From Pinus tabuliformis (taxonomy: Eukaryota > Streptophyta > Pinopsida > Pinales > Pinaceae): a stretch of DNA of 64,000 nt. The position numbers and the translations under genes were made by a program. The stretch covers positions 831,148,071 through 831,212,070 of the forward strand of contig CM062816.1 of assembly GCA_031772625.1 (NCBI GenBank). Reading direction: 5' to 3'. Shown here one piece after another: positions 47,291 through 58,388 of this stretch (the stretch's first letter is position 1; each line of letters starts with the position of its first letter). A model generated the notes under the pieces. That model saw only the letters and a list, made by a program, of their open reading frames with translations. It made no database searches and had not been told where the DNA came from.

Positions 47291-47640
47291 AAGAAACCAT
47301 TTATAGGGCTTATAGCTCTAAGTTCCCTTTGAATCGAGGTATGTTTCCCAACTTGTATCTCATAACGAGTCTTATATAATTATTATTGAAATTTGATTAT
47401 AAAAAATAGTTGAAATTATAGTTTTTTATAATTGAATTTTTCATGTTTCAAATTTTTTATTATATTTATTTTTTTAATAATTAAAAAAAAAAACCTAAGC
47501 TATTTAAATTACAAATAAATTATTATATTATTGATCAAATAACGTGAAATAAACCAAAGTTAAAACATTCACCTCACTGCCACATGAATCCAAAAATTCT
47601 TGAATCTCAAGTCAAATTATCATTATTTTTATTATTTTAT
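47291..47640. other. AT-rich, no gene
   Basis: Includes A- and T-runs near 47405-47500. Nothing recognisable as ORF1 of LINE-B. Confidence 0.45.
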
Positions 47641-47644
47641 CCAA

Positions 47645-47845
47645 TTTTAAGGTCACGACTAAGCCATACTCCAAATTGGTGTATGAGACTCCCTTGTTTG
47701 TGGAACAAGAAACCCAACTCCGCGCAACGATTTAACTGCTAAGTCTACAAAGGCATGCATACTCTACCCCCTCTGGTTTTGAACATATATCCTCTTAAGA
47801 AAAAACACATGCTCTTGACCATTAAACCCACATTAAATAACACCC
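47645..47845 (-). mobile_element. Candidate tRNA-derived SINE
   Basis: On the minus strand a polymerase III box A-like tttaatggtcaagagc is followed about 40 bases later by a box B-like tgttcaaaacc. Then comes about 110 bases of body ending in gaccttaaaattgg and an A-rich tail (taaaataataaaaataat). The layout fits a tRNA-related SINE, but no TSD was found and both boxes have mismatches. Confidence 0.45.
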
Positions 47846-48574
47846 AATGAAATATAAAATTTAATTAATATTTTTTTGTTTTCAATACTGCTTACTTTTT
47901 CCAACCCACCAAAGCCTCTCGAACTTGATGCAATGATGGATTGGAAAATGACCTCCTTCCACATAAATTGAATATTGAAGATTTGACTTCAGTGAGAGGG
48001 GCGTTTCAAAAAATATGTAAATTGATCGACTCTCGGATGCCACGTGGATATGGAGTTATTGATACCAAAAGATTTACTTTGTATTACGTCTAAACACTTT
48101 TAAGAGTGCATGGCGTGGGCTAATTAATTTAAACTTAAAAATGAGTGTTTTTTTAAAAACAAAATCCCTTATTTCGAGGGATTTGGCTTGGTTAGAATCT
48201 TCAATCAAATTTTTAATAAAAATTGAATCCTTATCACTTGTAAATTATTTTTTAATAAAAAGTTAGAATCATCATTACTTTTAAATCCATTAATATCACA
48301 AGAATGTAAATAAAAGTTGGGAATATGGAGTGAAATAAATATTCAAAAGTTGAATTTCCAATTTTGAACATGTGGATGTAATTCTCAAACAAATATGAAA
48401 AAGTACAAACACAAATAAGATAAAAAAAAAGCATTATAGAATTGGTTATAAAATTGGAATAGGTTATAAAGTAAGAAAATTGTCCAAAAGGAAGAGACTA
48501 GACCATTTTCAAAAGAGCTTTAGAGTTTGACATAGACCTAATCTTCTAGCATTTCTAAGGTTAAGAAGAAGAAA
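47846..48574. other. No gene
   Basis: AT-rich. A shorter relative of the 124-bp unit lies near 48430-48470 (cattatagaattggNtata). The minus-strand frame 48252-48434 is low-complexity. Confidence 0.4.
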
Positions 48575-48822
48575 AAACATTATAGAATTGGAATAGGTTT
48601 AAGAAATTGGTGATGGGAGACTAGCGATTTATGGTAGAGGCTTCTATTTATATGTTTAAAAATATTAAATAAATAATTTGGAGTTATAATGTAAGAATAA
48701 ACATTATAGAATTGGAATAGGTTTAAGAAATTGGTGATGGGAGACTAGCGATTTATGGTAGAGGCTTCTATTTATATGTTTAAAAATAATAAATAAATAA
48801 TTTGGAGTTATAATGTAAGAAT
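48575..48822. repeat. Near-perfect 124-bp tandem duplication
   Basis: Copies at 48575-48698 and 48699-48822 differ at about one base (aatattaaat versus aataataaat). This is far less divergence than any other repeat in the window, so it is recent or an assembly artefact. Confidence 0.95.
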
Positions 48823-50650
48823 ATTTGGAGTAAAGGATTTTGTTTGTTTATTTGTTTGTTTTTTTAATTATAAGTTTAATAGATTTTAATGTTGGAAATG
48901 GAGTTTTAAATATGGGTATTTACATGGGTATTTATTCATTATTTTATTTTATTTTATTTTTCGTTAAATAGATATTTAATTATAACCGAGTTAATTTTAA
49001 ATACATTTTATTTTTGTTTTTACTAGTTGATCTCGAAACTTAACAAGTTTATCTTTTTTATTCTTTTTTTTTTTGAATTCTTTCTAGTCAACTAATTCAT
49101 CTAATGTTAATAGAGGCATTGATGATATCAAATGTCTTGCTTCCTCAAAATTGCTTGAAAGAATTGCTTTCCCTTTTGGATTTGTGTTATATGATATGTG
49201 ATGTCTTCATCTTTATGAGAGATTTTTAATGGTAACAACTTGCATAGTAAAACTTGGAACCTTTTACATGATTAAGGCGACATTTATATTGCCCACCTTA
49301 GATAGAGGGATTGGGACAATTGTTGGTATTTTGAGATTTGATTGAACTACATTCTTTTGTAGAATTACCATGTGGGATCTTTCTAATAGTGATTCCAAGG
49401 TCTAGGTCTATTATCTTTCCCCTTTATACCATAAAAATTATTAGCCTTTGTGCATATATCCATAAGATGGCATACATTTCTAGATACATGTTAGACTTCA
49501 AAGTTGTGTTTGATAATTCAGTTCTTAGATTTATTGAGATTCGTCACATAACACCATAGAAAGAAAATCAACTTCTCTTCTCTCATATTTTAATAAGTAT
49601 ATATTTTATTTAATGACTTGTATAATGTAAGTAACTAGATAAATAATAAAGAGAAAACACAAGTCTCTAAAAGTCTACTCATTGTATAACTATCTAATCC
49701 AACAAAATAAGACTAAGTCAATCTCTACATAGATCTGAGCATAGGTGACAATTCCTTTTCGGACAAGGAGTATTCATAATTCTTTCTAGAATTCTATGAA
49801 CTCACATGAATATAGGGAGATAGATAGTGGGACCCAGACTAGATGTTGATTTAATAGATATTGTAGCTAGGTTGAAATCTAAAAACCATGGTGAGATGAA
49901 GAGGCCAACTCTACATCAAAACCATGGTATTTCTTCCAAGACATTTATATAATGTCTAGGGTTGAAAATAAACAATAATAAAGAAACCTTTGGAATGAAA
50001 AGTCACCTTGTGTTTCATGGCCCAACAAAAATTAATCCATTTAAAAGTGTTATTAATGATGGCCATATTTCATTAAAACTATATATTAGGGATTTACCTT
50101 TATAACTATTGATGAGCCTATTAATATTTAGCACTTGAAATGCAATTGTTCGTTCGCGTTCGATCTCTCCACAATGAAGGTTAGTGGAGGAACCCATTAT
50201 GTTTTGAATGGCCTCTTTGAAGGAATGAGGCTTCAAAAATTTACTCATTTTGGCTCCCCTAGTTAAAGGGGTCATGTGGATCCTTTGAGGAGGAATTTGT
50301 TCCTATTATTTGAACCCGTCCCTAGAGACAAAGACTCTGATAAATGGTCAAGTACTTATAAATGTTATAGTAAGCCAACGTACAATCTCCTTCCAATTGT
50401 TTACCTAAAATGATTATTTTTTATGGATTAAAGAGATTCCATATTTATTTTAGATTTTAGTCTTTGCATTATCAATATTCTTCAATCTTTCCACCTTTAA
50501 AATAACGATGTTTTTAGAAATTATTTTTTCAACAATTTAATTATTCTTATGAAAAATAAAGTTTCTTAACATTACATTAATTAATTAATAAATAAATATC
50601 CTTTATTTTTTATTTTATTTTTATATTCATTTAATTTTTTTTATATATTT
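48823..50650. other. No recognisable gene
   Basis: A 73-codon frame on plus (49338-49559) and an 86-codon frame on minus (50015-50275, MTPLTRGAKMSKFLKPHSFK...) are open but unrecognised. The minus one has an ordinary amino-acid mix and could be a decayed coding piece. I cannot assign it. Confidence 0.35.
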
Positions 50651-50653
50651 TCT
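50639..50653. repeat. Left TSD of the SINE
   Basis: ttttatatattttct is repeated exactly at 50816-50830. Confidence 0.85.
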
Positions 50654-50815
50654 TGTCCACATGGGGTAGCTCAAGCGGCAAAGGCCGTGGAAATGAAGTC
50701 TCACCGAACCGGAAGTCTTGGGTTCAAATCTTGGGCTACCCTTTCCCCGTAGAGGGGTACATAATGGACATGTAAATCGGAGAGTCCCGCCCCAGCTTAC
50801 AAAAAAAATAAATTA
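50654..50815 (+). mobile_element. tRNA-derived SINE, about 160 bp, with 15-bp TSD
   Basis: The element starts tgtccacatggggtagctc. Box A, tagctcaagcgg (50667-50678), fits the polymerase III consensus fully, and box B, ggttcaaatct (50730-50740), fits closely. The body continues through ggctaccctttccccgtaga to cagcttac and an A-rich tail (aaaaaaaataaatta). A perfect 15-bp TSD flanks it. SINEs have no protein and use LINE enzymes. The tRNA of origin is not identified. The intact boxes and TSD suggest a fairly young insertion. Confidence 0.85.
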
Positions 50816-50830
50816 TTTTATATATTTTCT
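50816..50830. repeat. Right TSD of the SINE
   Basis: Perfect copy of 50639-50653. Confidence 0.85.
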
Positions 50831-51974
50831 CAAATAATTAGTTTAAATCATTAAAATTAACATTTTTTCAAAATTTCTTTGATACAAATATTCATATCTC
50901 TAAATCTCTTATCACTAGGTACCATTAAGTTTGAGTGCCCTTTATCAATGGAAATGCTCAAATAATGAGAAGTGCTCACGGACGAAAGGTCATTCATTGA
51001 AAATGCCAGTCATGAAGAATGGGAATCGTGAGCTTTATTGCAATGTAATCCCATCTTTTTACTCTTAAGAATCCCTTGTTCGATCATACAAAATTGCGAC
51101 ACTTTTCTTACATGGCTGCTATTACCGCATGTTTTTAGTGTTATATTAAAAAATTAGTATGAAATATAAATAAAAATTCTTTGTTCATAATATAATATAA
51201 AATTTCAAAAAGCGATGTGATAATAAACAAATTCATATACAAGTTATGGGAGACAAAGTCTTTTTAGGCTATTGATTTTGTTAAGAGGGTAAAATTTATA
51301 ATAATTTAGTTTTTTTTTTTACTAATTAAGGTTATTTGGGAAAAGCTTAGGTTCAAATCTCATTATAACTATCACTCATGGGTTAGTGGCAATAATCTGC
51401 AACATAGTGCCTAGCAATAAACTTATGATTTAGCAAGAGTTGAGGCATTGTCCCTGGGGGCATCTACCCTTATAACTTTATCCCAACAACCAACATGACA
51501 CTTTATTAGAGTGGAATCTGGGTGGGGAGGATCCCAAATGGTTTTCCTAATCACTCGAGCTAAACCCACATGACATTGTAATTTATTTTTTAATCTATAA
51601 TGCGAGATATTATGGGTTGTTACCTGTACATGTGTACTAACTTATTACCTTTATTTAAGGAAAACCACACCACTTAAAAGGATTCATTAGTGATCTATAA
51701 GGGAGTAGACTTTCACTTTTGTTTGATACTTATTGATTTCGGGTCATTAACTTGTTTCTCTACATTAAAAAAAACGAGTTCTTAACCAATTAGAAGCTTT
51801 TTTAAATCTTCCTCTGAAACCAAAAAAATAATTTTAGAATCTTTTAATATCTCCAAGATACCTTGATACCTTGTACTCCATCATCATTAAAATTAAACAA
51901 AAAATATCAACCTTAACTTAATTCCATGCAAAAATTAAAATACATATTCAATTATATTTTTGCCACATACCTAT

Positions 51975-51978
<4 letters not shown>
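50831..51978. other. No gene; possible old SINE relic
   Basis: A box B-like ggttcaaatctc lies at 51350, and on the minus strand a box A-like tagctcgagtgattagg near 51556, but they do not face each other in a SINE layout. The rest is AT-rich without a coding reading. Confidence 0.3.
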
Positions 51979-52010
<32 letters not shown>

Positions 52011-52012
52011 TA
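51979..52012. repeat. (TA)n microsatellite
   Basis: About 15 TA units with one gata break, directly before the LINE RNase H remnant. Confidence 0.95.
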
Positions 52013-52017
52013 TAGCA

Positions 52018-52800
52018 TGGCCAAAGGGGGAGGGTCACACTATGGCCCTGAGGAGGACAAAGTGTTCAGGTATTCATGAAGTCTTGGTCATATGACCAAT
52101 AATCAAGTAGAGATATATGGTCTTTACTAGGGACTTGCCAAAGAACATTAGGTGGACACACTTATAGTTATGGGAGATTCTCTCTTAATCCTACATCATT
52201 TGGTCAAAGGCTTTTCCCAAAGGAGAAATCAATGGAAAACATCATGAAAAGAATCGAGAAAATTTTGGAAAATATCCCATCCAAAACATATTTCCATGTC
52301 CTACAAGACCTCAACTAAGAAGAAAATAAGTATGCTAATGGGGGGTGTAAATTGAAGATAGATGAATTAAAGATTAATGGACAAATCATGCCTGCTTTAA
52401 TTCCCTAAGCAGATATTAAGTATATTGGAAAAAAATTAGTTAAATTGATTGATACAAGAAAACATAAAAATGGAAAATTGGGGAGCCCAGGTGATTTCAT
52501 GGCAACCCGGAGGAAACACATGCATGAAGACAAGCCAACACTTAAATCCTAGAATATTTCACAAACCATGGAAATCAAAGTGATGGGCATTCAAAGTACA
52601 ATGTACTCAATCTTACAGATATGGTTGCATCGTTATGTTATTATGATTCAAGAGGGAGAAATTATGAAGCATTATGGTGTACAAGACCCCATTGAATGTG
52701 GGAATCAGTTATGGCTTGGCTCATGGTTATCACACTGCCATCCTCCCTTGGGCCTTGCATTATGGTCTTCCTTATTTGGAAATTGAGTTGTGGAAGTTGG
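52018..52800 (+). pseudogene. 5'-truncated LINE remnant with RNase H (LINE-C)
   Basis: Plus-strand frames give GPEEDKVFRYS, then GHMTNNQVEIYGLY (second catalytic acid, Glu), then DTLIVMGDSLLILHHLVKG (third acid, Asp; 52145-52210). After a frameshift they give SMENIMKRIEKILENIP, KTYFHVLQDLN and ENKYANGGCKLK, the usual end of the domain (His-to-Asn/Ala region, about 52230-52360). The first catalytic Asp is missing at the truncated left edge beside the (TA)n tract. About 400 bases of 3' sequence follow, including a 72-codon frame (52568-52786) that I do not recognise. A gypsy RNase H is less likely because the wording fits LINE-type RNase H. Confidence 0.62.
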
Positions 52801-54105
52801 GCATCTTTAACGGAGTGGAAATTTTTTAATGACAGTAGTATATTTTGGTCTTGGAAGGGGACTCCTTTGTGACCTTCTCCTTGCATGAAATGTTGTTTAA
52901 AGGGATAGTTTTAGTGAGAATTCAGAACGGGAATCACACTTTATGAACATTGTTCCGATGAGGAACATAAGTGAAGTTCGTAAATTGCATGCTATTGGTG
53001 TGCTATGGGAATTTCTCAGATGGTGGAATGTTTTTTATCCTGCCTATAAGATTTTGAAAGAATATCTCTGCTACTAAGACCTTTGGTGATCTGAAATTGG
53101 GGTTTGATAACTTGTTATGCTTACAAGAACCTCCCATTCAGTTAAACAAATAAATGATCTAGCTTATATATGACATTTGCAGAATTAAATACTTGAAACA
53201 GGTGTATGTCTTCTTTTAACTGTTTAAGTGCTTTAAGTCCATTCGTTTTTGTTGATATTAAACACATATAACAGCCATATAATGCAGCAAATAAACAACC
53301 ACATGTAACAACAAATTTAATCTAGGAGTTGACCCGAATATCATGGGCTACATCTCCTTGAGCTTTTGTCATCTTGACTTGGCTCTTTGGGATTATGGCA
53401 AAGTTTCTTTTACAAGTTCCAAAATTAACTCCAAAGGTTACTAAATTGAACCAATGGGCTTAGAATACCATCTATATCCCTTTCATGCTGCCATCACTCT
53501 GCAAACAGATCTAAGCTCCCTTAGACTTGACTCCTTCAATTAGTGCTCTGAGATATCCTGAGCTTCTTGATGACACTAACTCCTTCAGAATACCTTAACT
53601 ATCATTGAAACCTCATCTACTATCTCCAACACATATCAGACACCAAAAATAGATTGATCATTTGCTCAAAATGAGCACTGCATCTGCAAATTAGGCCTTC
53701 CTCCACGGTTAGCACTGGGCTGCCTTAAAATTCCCTATAGCATCTTGGCCTTTAGAAGTCTTCAAATAATTCTAAAAATCCCTGCAATGGATTCAGAATG
53801 CTCATTACAGGCCGGAATGAGTGTTGGTTTGCTGAGAACGAGTACTGGTAGCTCCTACAACTGCCTCCAAATCTCCCTGGATGAAAATCTCTATGAGATG
53901 ACTTCCTCAGCTTCTCTGGACTGTTTCATTGGATTCAGAAGGCTCCAATTAGCCTAGCTAGCCTCTTGTTTCACTCTCTCTGGTCGAAAACTGCTCTTGG
54001 AGTGCATTTAGTCCATATCCCCTAGGGATACTCCACCAAATTTGGTGAACTACACCTGACTCCAGTTAAAATTGGCATATCCACCTAAGTTTAGCCGCTC
54101 TGCAA
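52801..54105. other. No recognisable gene
   Basis: There is no motif in any frame. The sequence is less AT-rich than the neighbours and contains many cttcaNataNctt- and ctccttcaNaNta-type words near 53530-53600. It could be LTR or untranslated material of an unidentified element. The frame at 53745-53957 is open but unrecognised. Confidence 0.35.
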
Positions 54106-54485
54106 AGATGACCGTTGAAGGTGATCTGTTACAATAACTGTTTGGGCGCGCATATAAGGCGGTATAATCCCGGCGGTTAGGAATAATCCTCCGTAGAGCT
54201 GGCAGTCATGCAACCACATGTCAACCATTTGCAACCGTCGATCTATCCTGCTCGATCCAATGGATATCACGTCATCTGCTCACCAACTAACCCAGACGAT
54301 CTCCATCATCGATGTGACCCGTCCAATCGAATGGCTGTCGCGCAATCTCGTGCAGATTCTTGCACGACCGATATCAGGTCAAGAGCACGCGAGAAAAGTA
54401 GTTTTCCTGTGCTACGTGTCGACCGCTAAGGTTAATCGCGTGAAATCGTAGAATACCATTTACAGCTTTTTGTCTGCGCGAGATA
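54106..54485. promoter_or_regulatory. CpG-rich island with ACGT-type boxes
   Basis: This 380-base stretch is clearly richer in G+C and CpG than anything around it. It holds gggcgcgcatataaggcgg, atcacgtcatc, ctacgtgtcgac (ABRE-like core ACGTGTC), ccaatgg and cgcgcgagat-type words. Such CpG retention usually marks unmethylated promoter-like DNA or a recent insertion. The overlapping open frames 54208-54429 and 54218-54451 have no motif. No convincing gene follows on either side, so the island may be an orphan promoter or LTR U3. Confidence 0.4.
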
Positions 54486-54589
54486 CCATTTCCCACTTTT
54501 TGAATGCTACCCATGTGCTCAATACGGAACTTAAAGAGAAACGTTTAAGGAAAGGTTTAGAACTTACCCCCAAAAGGGAATATTCCAGG

Positions 54590-54591
<2 letters not shown>

Positions 54592-54639
<48 letters not shown>
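54592..54639. repeat. (TA)n microsatellite
   Basis: About 24 TA units, followed by T-run. Confidence 0.97.
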
Positions 54640-54642
<3 letters not shown>

Positions 54643-55680
54643 TTTTTTAATATTTTCAAAACGAAATTAATATTAGTCAAATGTCCAAAAATTTCAGTTT
54701 ACTAGACTTTTCAAATTGCGATAACTGCTTCATACGATATCGATTTTTCAAACTATTCACGGCGCCAGAATCAGGAAGACGAGATCTATCCGGTCGCTCA
54801 AGTTCGACTCTCTTTTGAACACTTTGAAATCTGAGCTATCATTTAGGTCATGGATCAATATCTGATCATTTGGTTTTTGGATTTCCATCTACAATGTAGT
54901 TTTTGTCATTAGAAGGGGCATTTGTCATAGTCAATTATCTTTCGTGGGGGATGGTGGGGCCTGGATAAGGCTTTCAACTTGTCTGCGAATAATCTCGGTG
55001 CCATTGAGGAGGTGCAAGGTTGTGTTTTCCCTATGACTTAGCCTACAAAATGGTAATTTCTTTGGCCTTATAATGGACCATAATATGTCTATTGGACAAC
55101 TGCATAAAGTGGAAAAGGGTTGCAAATGCAAATTCGTGTTAACTCAACTTGCTTAGAAAGTGTATGTTATTCAATTGGACCTCTTGATAATCAGATTGAA
55201 ACAAAATGATTAATGGGGCACAATTTCCAGTGAGTTGGTTGATATTCAAGGATTGAATTCAAGAGTAGGTCGACATGAAGACGAAATGGATGCTCTAAAA
55301 AGGCATATTGAGGAGGTTAAATACCTGAATCTCTACTTAAGTGACTTAGCCAGCTCAAGCACTTCAATAATTGTTAATTTCTCGAACTTAAATGAACCTC
55401 TCCAAAACAACGACATGTTCATAGTCATGAAATATTTCATAATCAATTAGTAGTGTTATAAATTTTGTGTTTTGTTGAGGCAAATTTGTAACGTATTTGC
55501 CTACAAAACCCCTCTTTTTGTTGTTTAGATATATTCTCCTTGGGAAAATAATGTATTCTTATTAGAAAGGAGAAAACATTTGGAAACTTTTGATGAATTA
55601 GCTATGTAATGCATGTTGTATTTGCTATAAATCAGGTACAAAATTATGTAATACAAATACATCTTTTTTTTTTTTAGTGA
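54640..55680. other. No recognisable gene
   Basis: The open frame 55235-55450 (71 codons, with a charged HEDEMDALKRHIEEVK helix) is unrecognised. The helix could be coiled coil from an old gag, but nothing else supports this. Confidence 0.35.
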
Positions 55681-55720
55681 AAAATAAATAAATAAATAAA
55701 TAAATAAATATATATATATA
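55680..55720. repeat. (AAAT)n and (TA)n tract
   Basis: About seven aaat units, then short ta units. A minus-strand frame here is pure repeat. Confidence 0.95.
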
Positions 55721-55959
55721 TTAGACAATTAAATGATAGAATTTAATAACTTTATTATTAAATTAAAAAAATCAATATTTTGAGAACAATTTTCTCCTTA
55801 AATTTAATAATTTTTAAAGTTAAATTGCACTAAGCCTAGTACGAAAGAGATGTTGTAAAGTCTAGTTCTATAATGTAAACATTCTTACTTGATTAAATTA
55901 CTTAAAAATAAAAATAAAATAATAAAAAACAACTAAAAATAAAACAATTTAAATAATTA

Positions 55960-55961
<2 letters not shown>

Positions 55962-55998
<37 letters not shown>
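55962..55998. repeat. (TAA)n microsatellite
   Basis: About 12 taa units. Confidence 0.95.
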
Positions 55999-55999
<1 letters not shown>

Positions 56000-56033
56000 T
56001 TGGGGTAAAATGCTCATGGGGCATAGAATAGAT

Positions 56034-56240
56034 GGTGATGAGGTGTCTTTTTAAGTTTCTCTGTGATGCGAAGGTCACCTCAGAACTTTGTGAGGAAAAA
56101 TCCAACCATGTTAAGGGTTGGTGTGACCTAGGCTGAGTGCGATCCTCAGGTGATTTTGACAGCTTAGATGCCTCTGCGTCGTGGTTTCTCAAGCTACAAG
56201 TCAAGCCTAAAGTTAAACTCAAACAACTTGATAAAAAATA
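56034..56240 (+). repeat. Unnamed dispersed repeat, copy A
   Basis: About 200 bases that match the reverse complement of 56915-57133 along their whole length (for example gtgatgNgaaggtca, aaNccaaccatNttaagggt, gtgattttgacNNcttagat, tttctcaagcNac). They end in an A-rich tail (aaaaaataaaaagtaaaaaa), which suggests a retroposon or SINE-like origin. No polymerase III boxes are obvious. Confidence 0.75.
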
Positions 56241-56506
56241 AAAAGTAAAAAATGAGGTAAAATAGTCAATTTATAGTTGGAGTTTTTTGGGCTCTACGTT
56301 TTGATAACCCATAGTTTTTCCAATTATATATATATATATATATATAGATTCATCTTAACTCCAGATCTACCAAGTGCCAATATGGATCAAATATCTTGAG
56401 GTGCAAAATTCTTCTAGAGTGAAAAGATATTTGGTTCCTCTCCAGGCTTGATAGATCCAAAATTAGGATAAATCTAGGCTAGTTTATCAATTAGACAATT
56501 AAATGA

Positions 56507-56610
56507 GTCTTAAGGGTTAACTTAATTGGTTGAGTTTCCGTTTTTAAAACACCTTGCTAATGGCAAGTCACAGGGTCAATTCTACTTTACTTTTAAATTA
56601 AAAAAAAATA
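56507..56610 (+). mobile_element. Candidate short tRNA-derived SINE
   Basis: gttaacttaattggttgag resembles a tRNA D-arm/box A, and agggtcaattctac resembles box B with one base missing, about 60 bases later. An A-run (aaaaaaaaataa) follows. No TSD was found. Confidence 0.35.
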
Positions 56611-56829
56611 ATATAATTTTTTCCCTAAATTTTTAAAATTTAGGGATTTTATTTATATTAAAATTAATAATTACAATTTCAAAACTAAAATTTGAGATAA
56701 ATGAATATTTATTATAATTGATATTTTATAGTTTTTTTAAAATTTGTTTTTAATGATGGATGGTTATAAGACGGATATTCATGTTCGTTTGGTATCATTT
56801 TCTTTACAGATATGTATGTGTTATTGTGC

Positions 56830-56913
56830 GTTTTATAATTTAGTATGAGAGATGTTATATTATAATGTTAGGTGTTTTATAATTTAGTATGATAGATGTT
56901 ATATTATAATGTT
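56830..56913. repeat. 44-bp tandem duplication
   Basis: gttttataatttagtatgag followed by agatgttatattataatgtt is repeated with one mismatch at 56830 and 56874. Confidence 0.93.
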
Positions 56914-56914
56914 A

Positions 56915-57133
56915 CTTTTTTGTTTGTTTGTCGAGTTGTTTGAGTTTTTCAAAGATTACATCAAGTTTGACCCGTGGCTTGAGAAATCGTGATCTAGAGA
57001 CATCTAAGTCGTCAAAATCACCCGGGGATCACACCTAGCCTGGGCCACACCAACCCTTAATATGGTTGGTCTTTTTTCCATGGAGTTTCTAACCGATGAC
57101 CTTCACATCACGGAGTGACTTAATAGTACACCA
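56915..57133 (-). repeat. Unnamed dispersed repeat, copy B (inverted)
   Basis: Reverse-complement partner of copy A, with its A-rich tail (T-rich on plus) at 56915-56930. Confidence 0.75.
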
Positions 57134-58356
57134 CATCATTGATTAAATATGATGATGAAAATTACAAATTTTATTTAAAAAAATAAAATGACAAGTCACA
57201 CTACTATCTTCTATGTTTTAAGAAAATTATAAAAAGAGGAAAAAATAAAAATAAACTATAATAATTTCGAAAATGTTATATATATATATATATAAATCAC
57301 AATTTTTACCCCAAAAAATATAAATAAAAAACACATTAATTAGAGTGTTTCAAGGAAATCCACAACATGAATACCACTTTATCCACATCTATGGTACATT
57401 TATTGTTTTTCACTTTAATTTAACTATATTTAAACTAACCCCTTCAAATCTGAAACTTCATTTATGTATTTCAAAGTTCAATAATTAAATTAAGTGGTAG
57501 GAACGTTAGCTATGTGGCCTTGTTTCAATATCAATTTCATAGATATCTATATATATAGAGTGAGAAAGTAAATATATGTATGTGTGTTAACCATAATTAG
57601 AAGATTTCAAATGCCTACCTTATAAAAAATAATTTTATCATCTATATATAAAGAAAAAGTAATTCAAAGTAAAACATTTAACCAAAATGTTTATATAGAG
57701 AGCCCCTTATTGCATGGATATGAATATTTTAATGTGAACGATGTGAACCAAAAACAAAATAGTTTAATGTCCATGTTAAGTAAAATATTTGAATGTCAAC
57801 TATGTATATATTATATAAAACTATTAAAAATAAAAATAAAAAATTCTATGATTAAAACATTTTATGGTGTGTCCCTCAAAATAAAAAAGATGTGTAATTA
57901 TTTTCTTAGTATATATATATATATAAACCATGTATCTATCAAGCACAAAACTATATCAAATTTTTAAAGGTGCAAAATTTTAAATTTTACATTAGAAAAT
58001 ATTTCTCTCCATATTTGATAAATCCAAGATTAAAATTGAGTAGTTTTTAAGTGTGACTTTTTGGAATGTTTTCTGGTTTATTTTCAATCTAACTAGATTC
58101 CGGCAGGGATTCATTGAAATCACAAGTTTGACAAGTGAGCTCTTCACAATCGAAGTGCCCCAAAGGTTTTTGAGAGTGTGGAATCCATATATGAAATAAA
58201 TTAAAAAAAACCAATTTAATCAACACAAATTAGAATTTGACCACATTTTTTTTAGCCATATTCCAACCAAAAATCTACAAAAAAAAATTCCAAAAAATCA
58301 CACTTAAAAACTACTGCATATTAAAATAAATCTAATAATAACTTATTCTTATAAAT

Positions 58357-58388
<32 letters not shown>

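Noticed and set aside
51340-51575. Facing box A/box B-like words as a SINE
   Set aside because: The two words lie on opposite strands, so they do not form a polymerase III promoter; no tail or TSD.
54208-54451. Two overlapping open frames in the CpG-rich island
   Set aside because: No motif, no codon preference visible, and both are explained by low stop density in GC-richer DNA.
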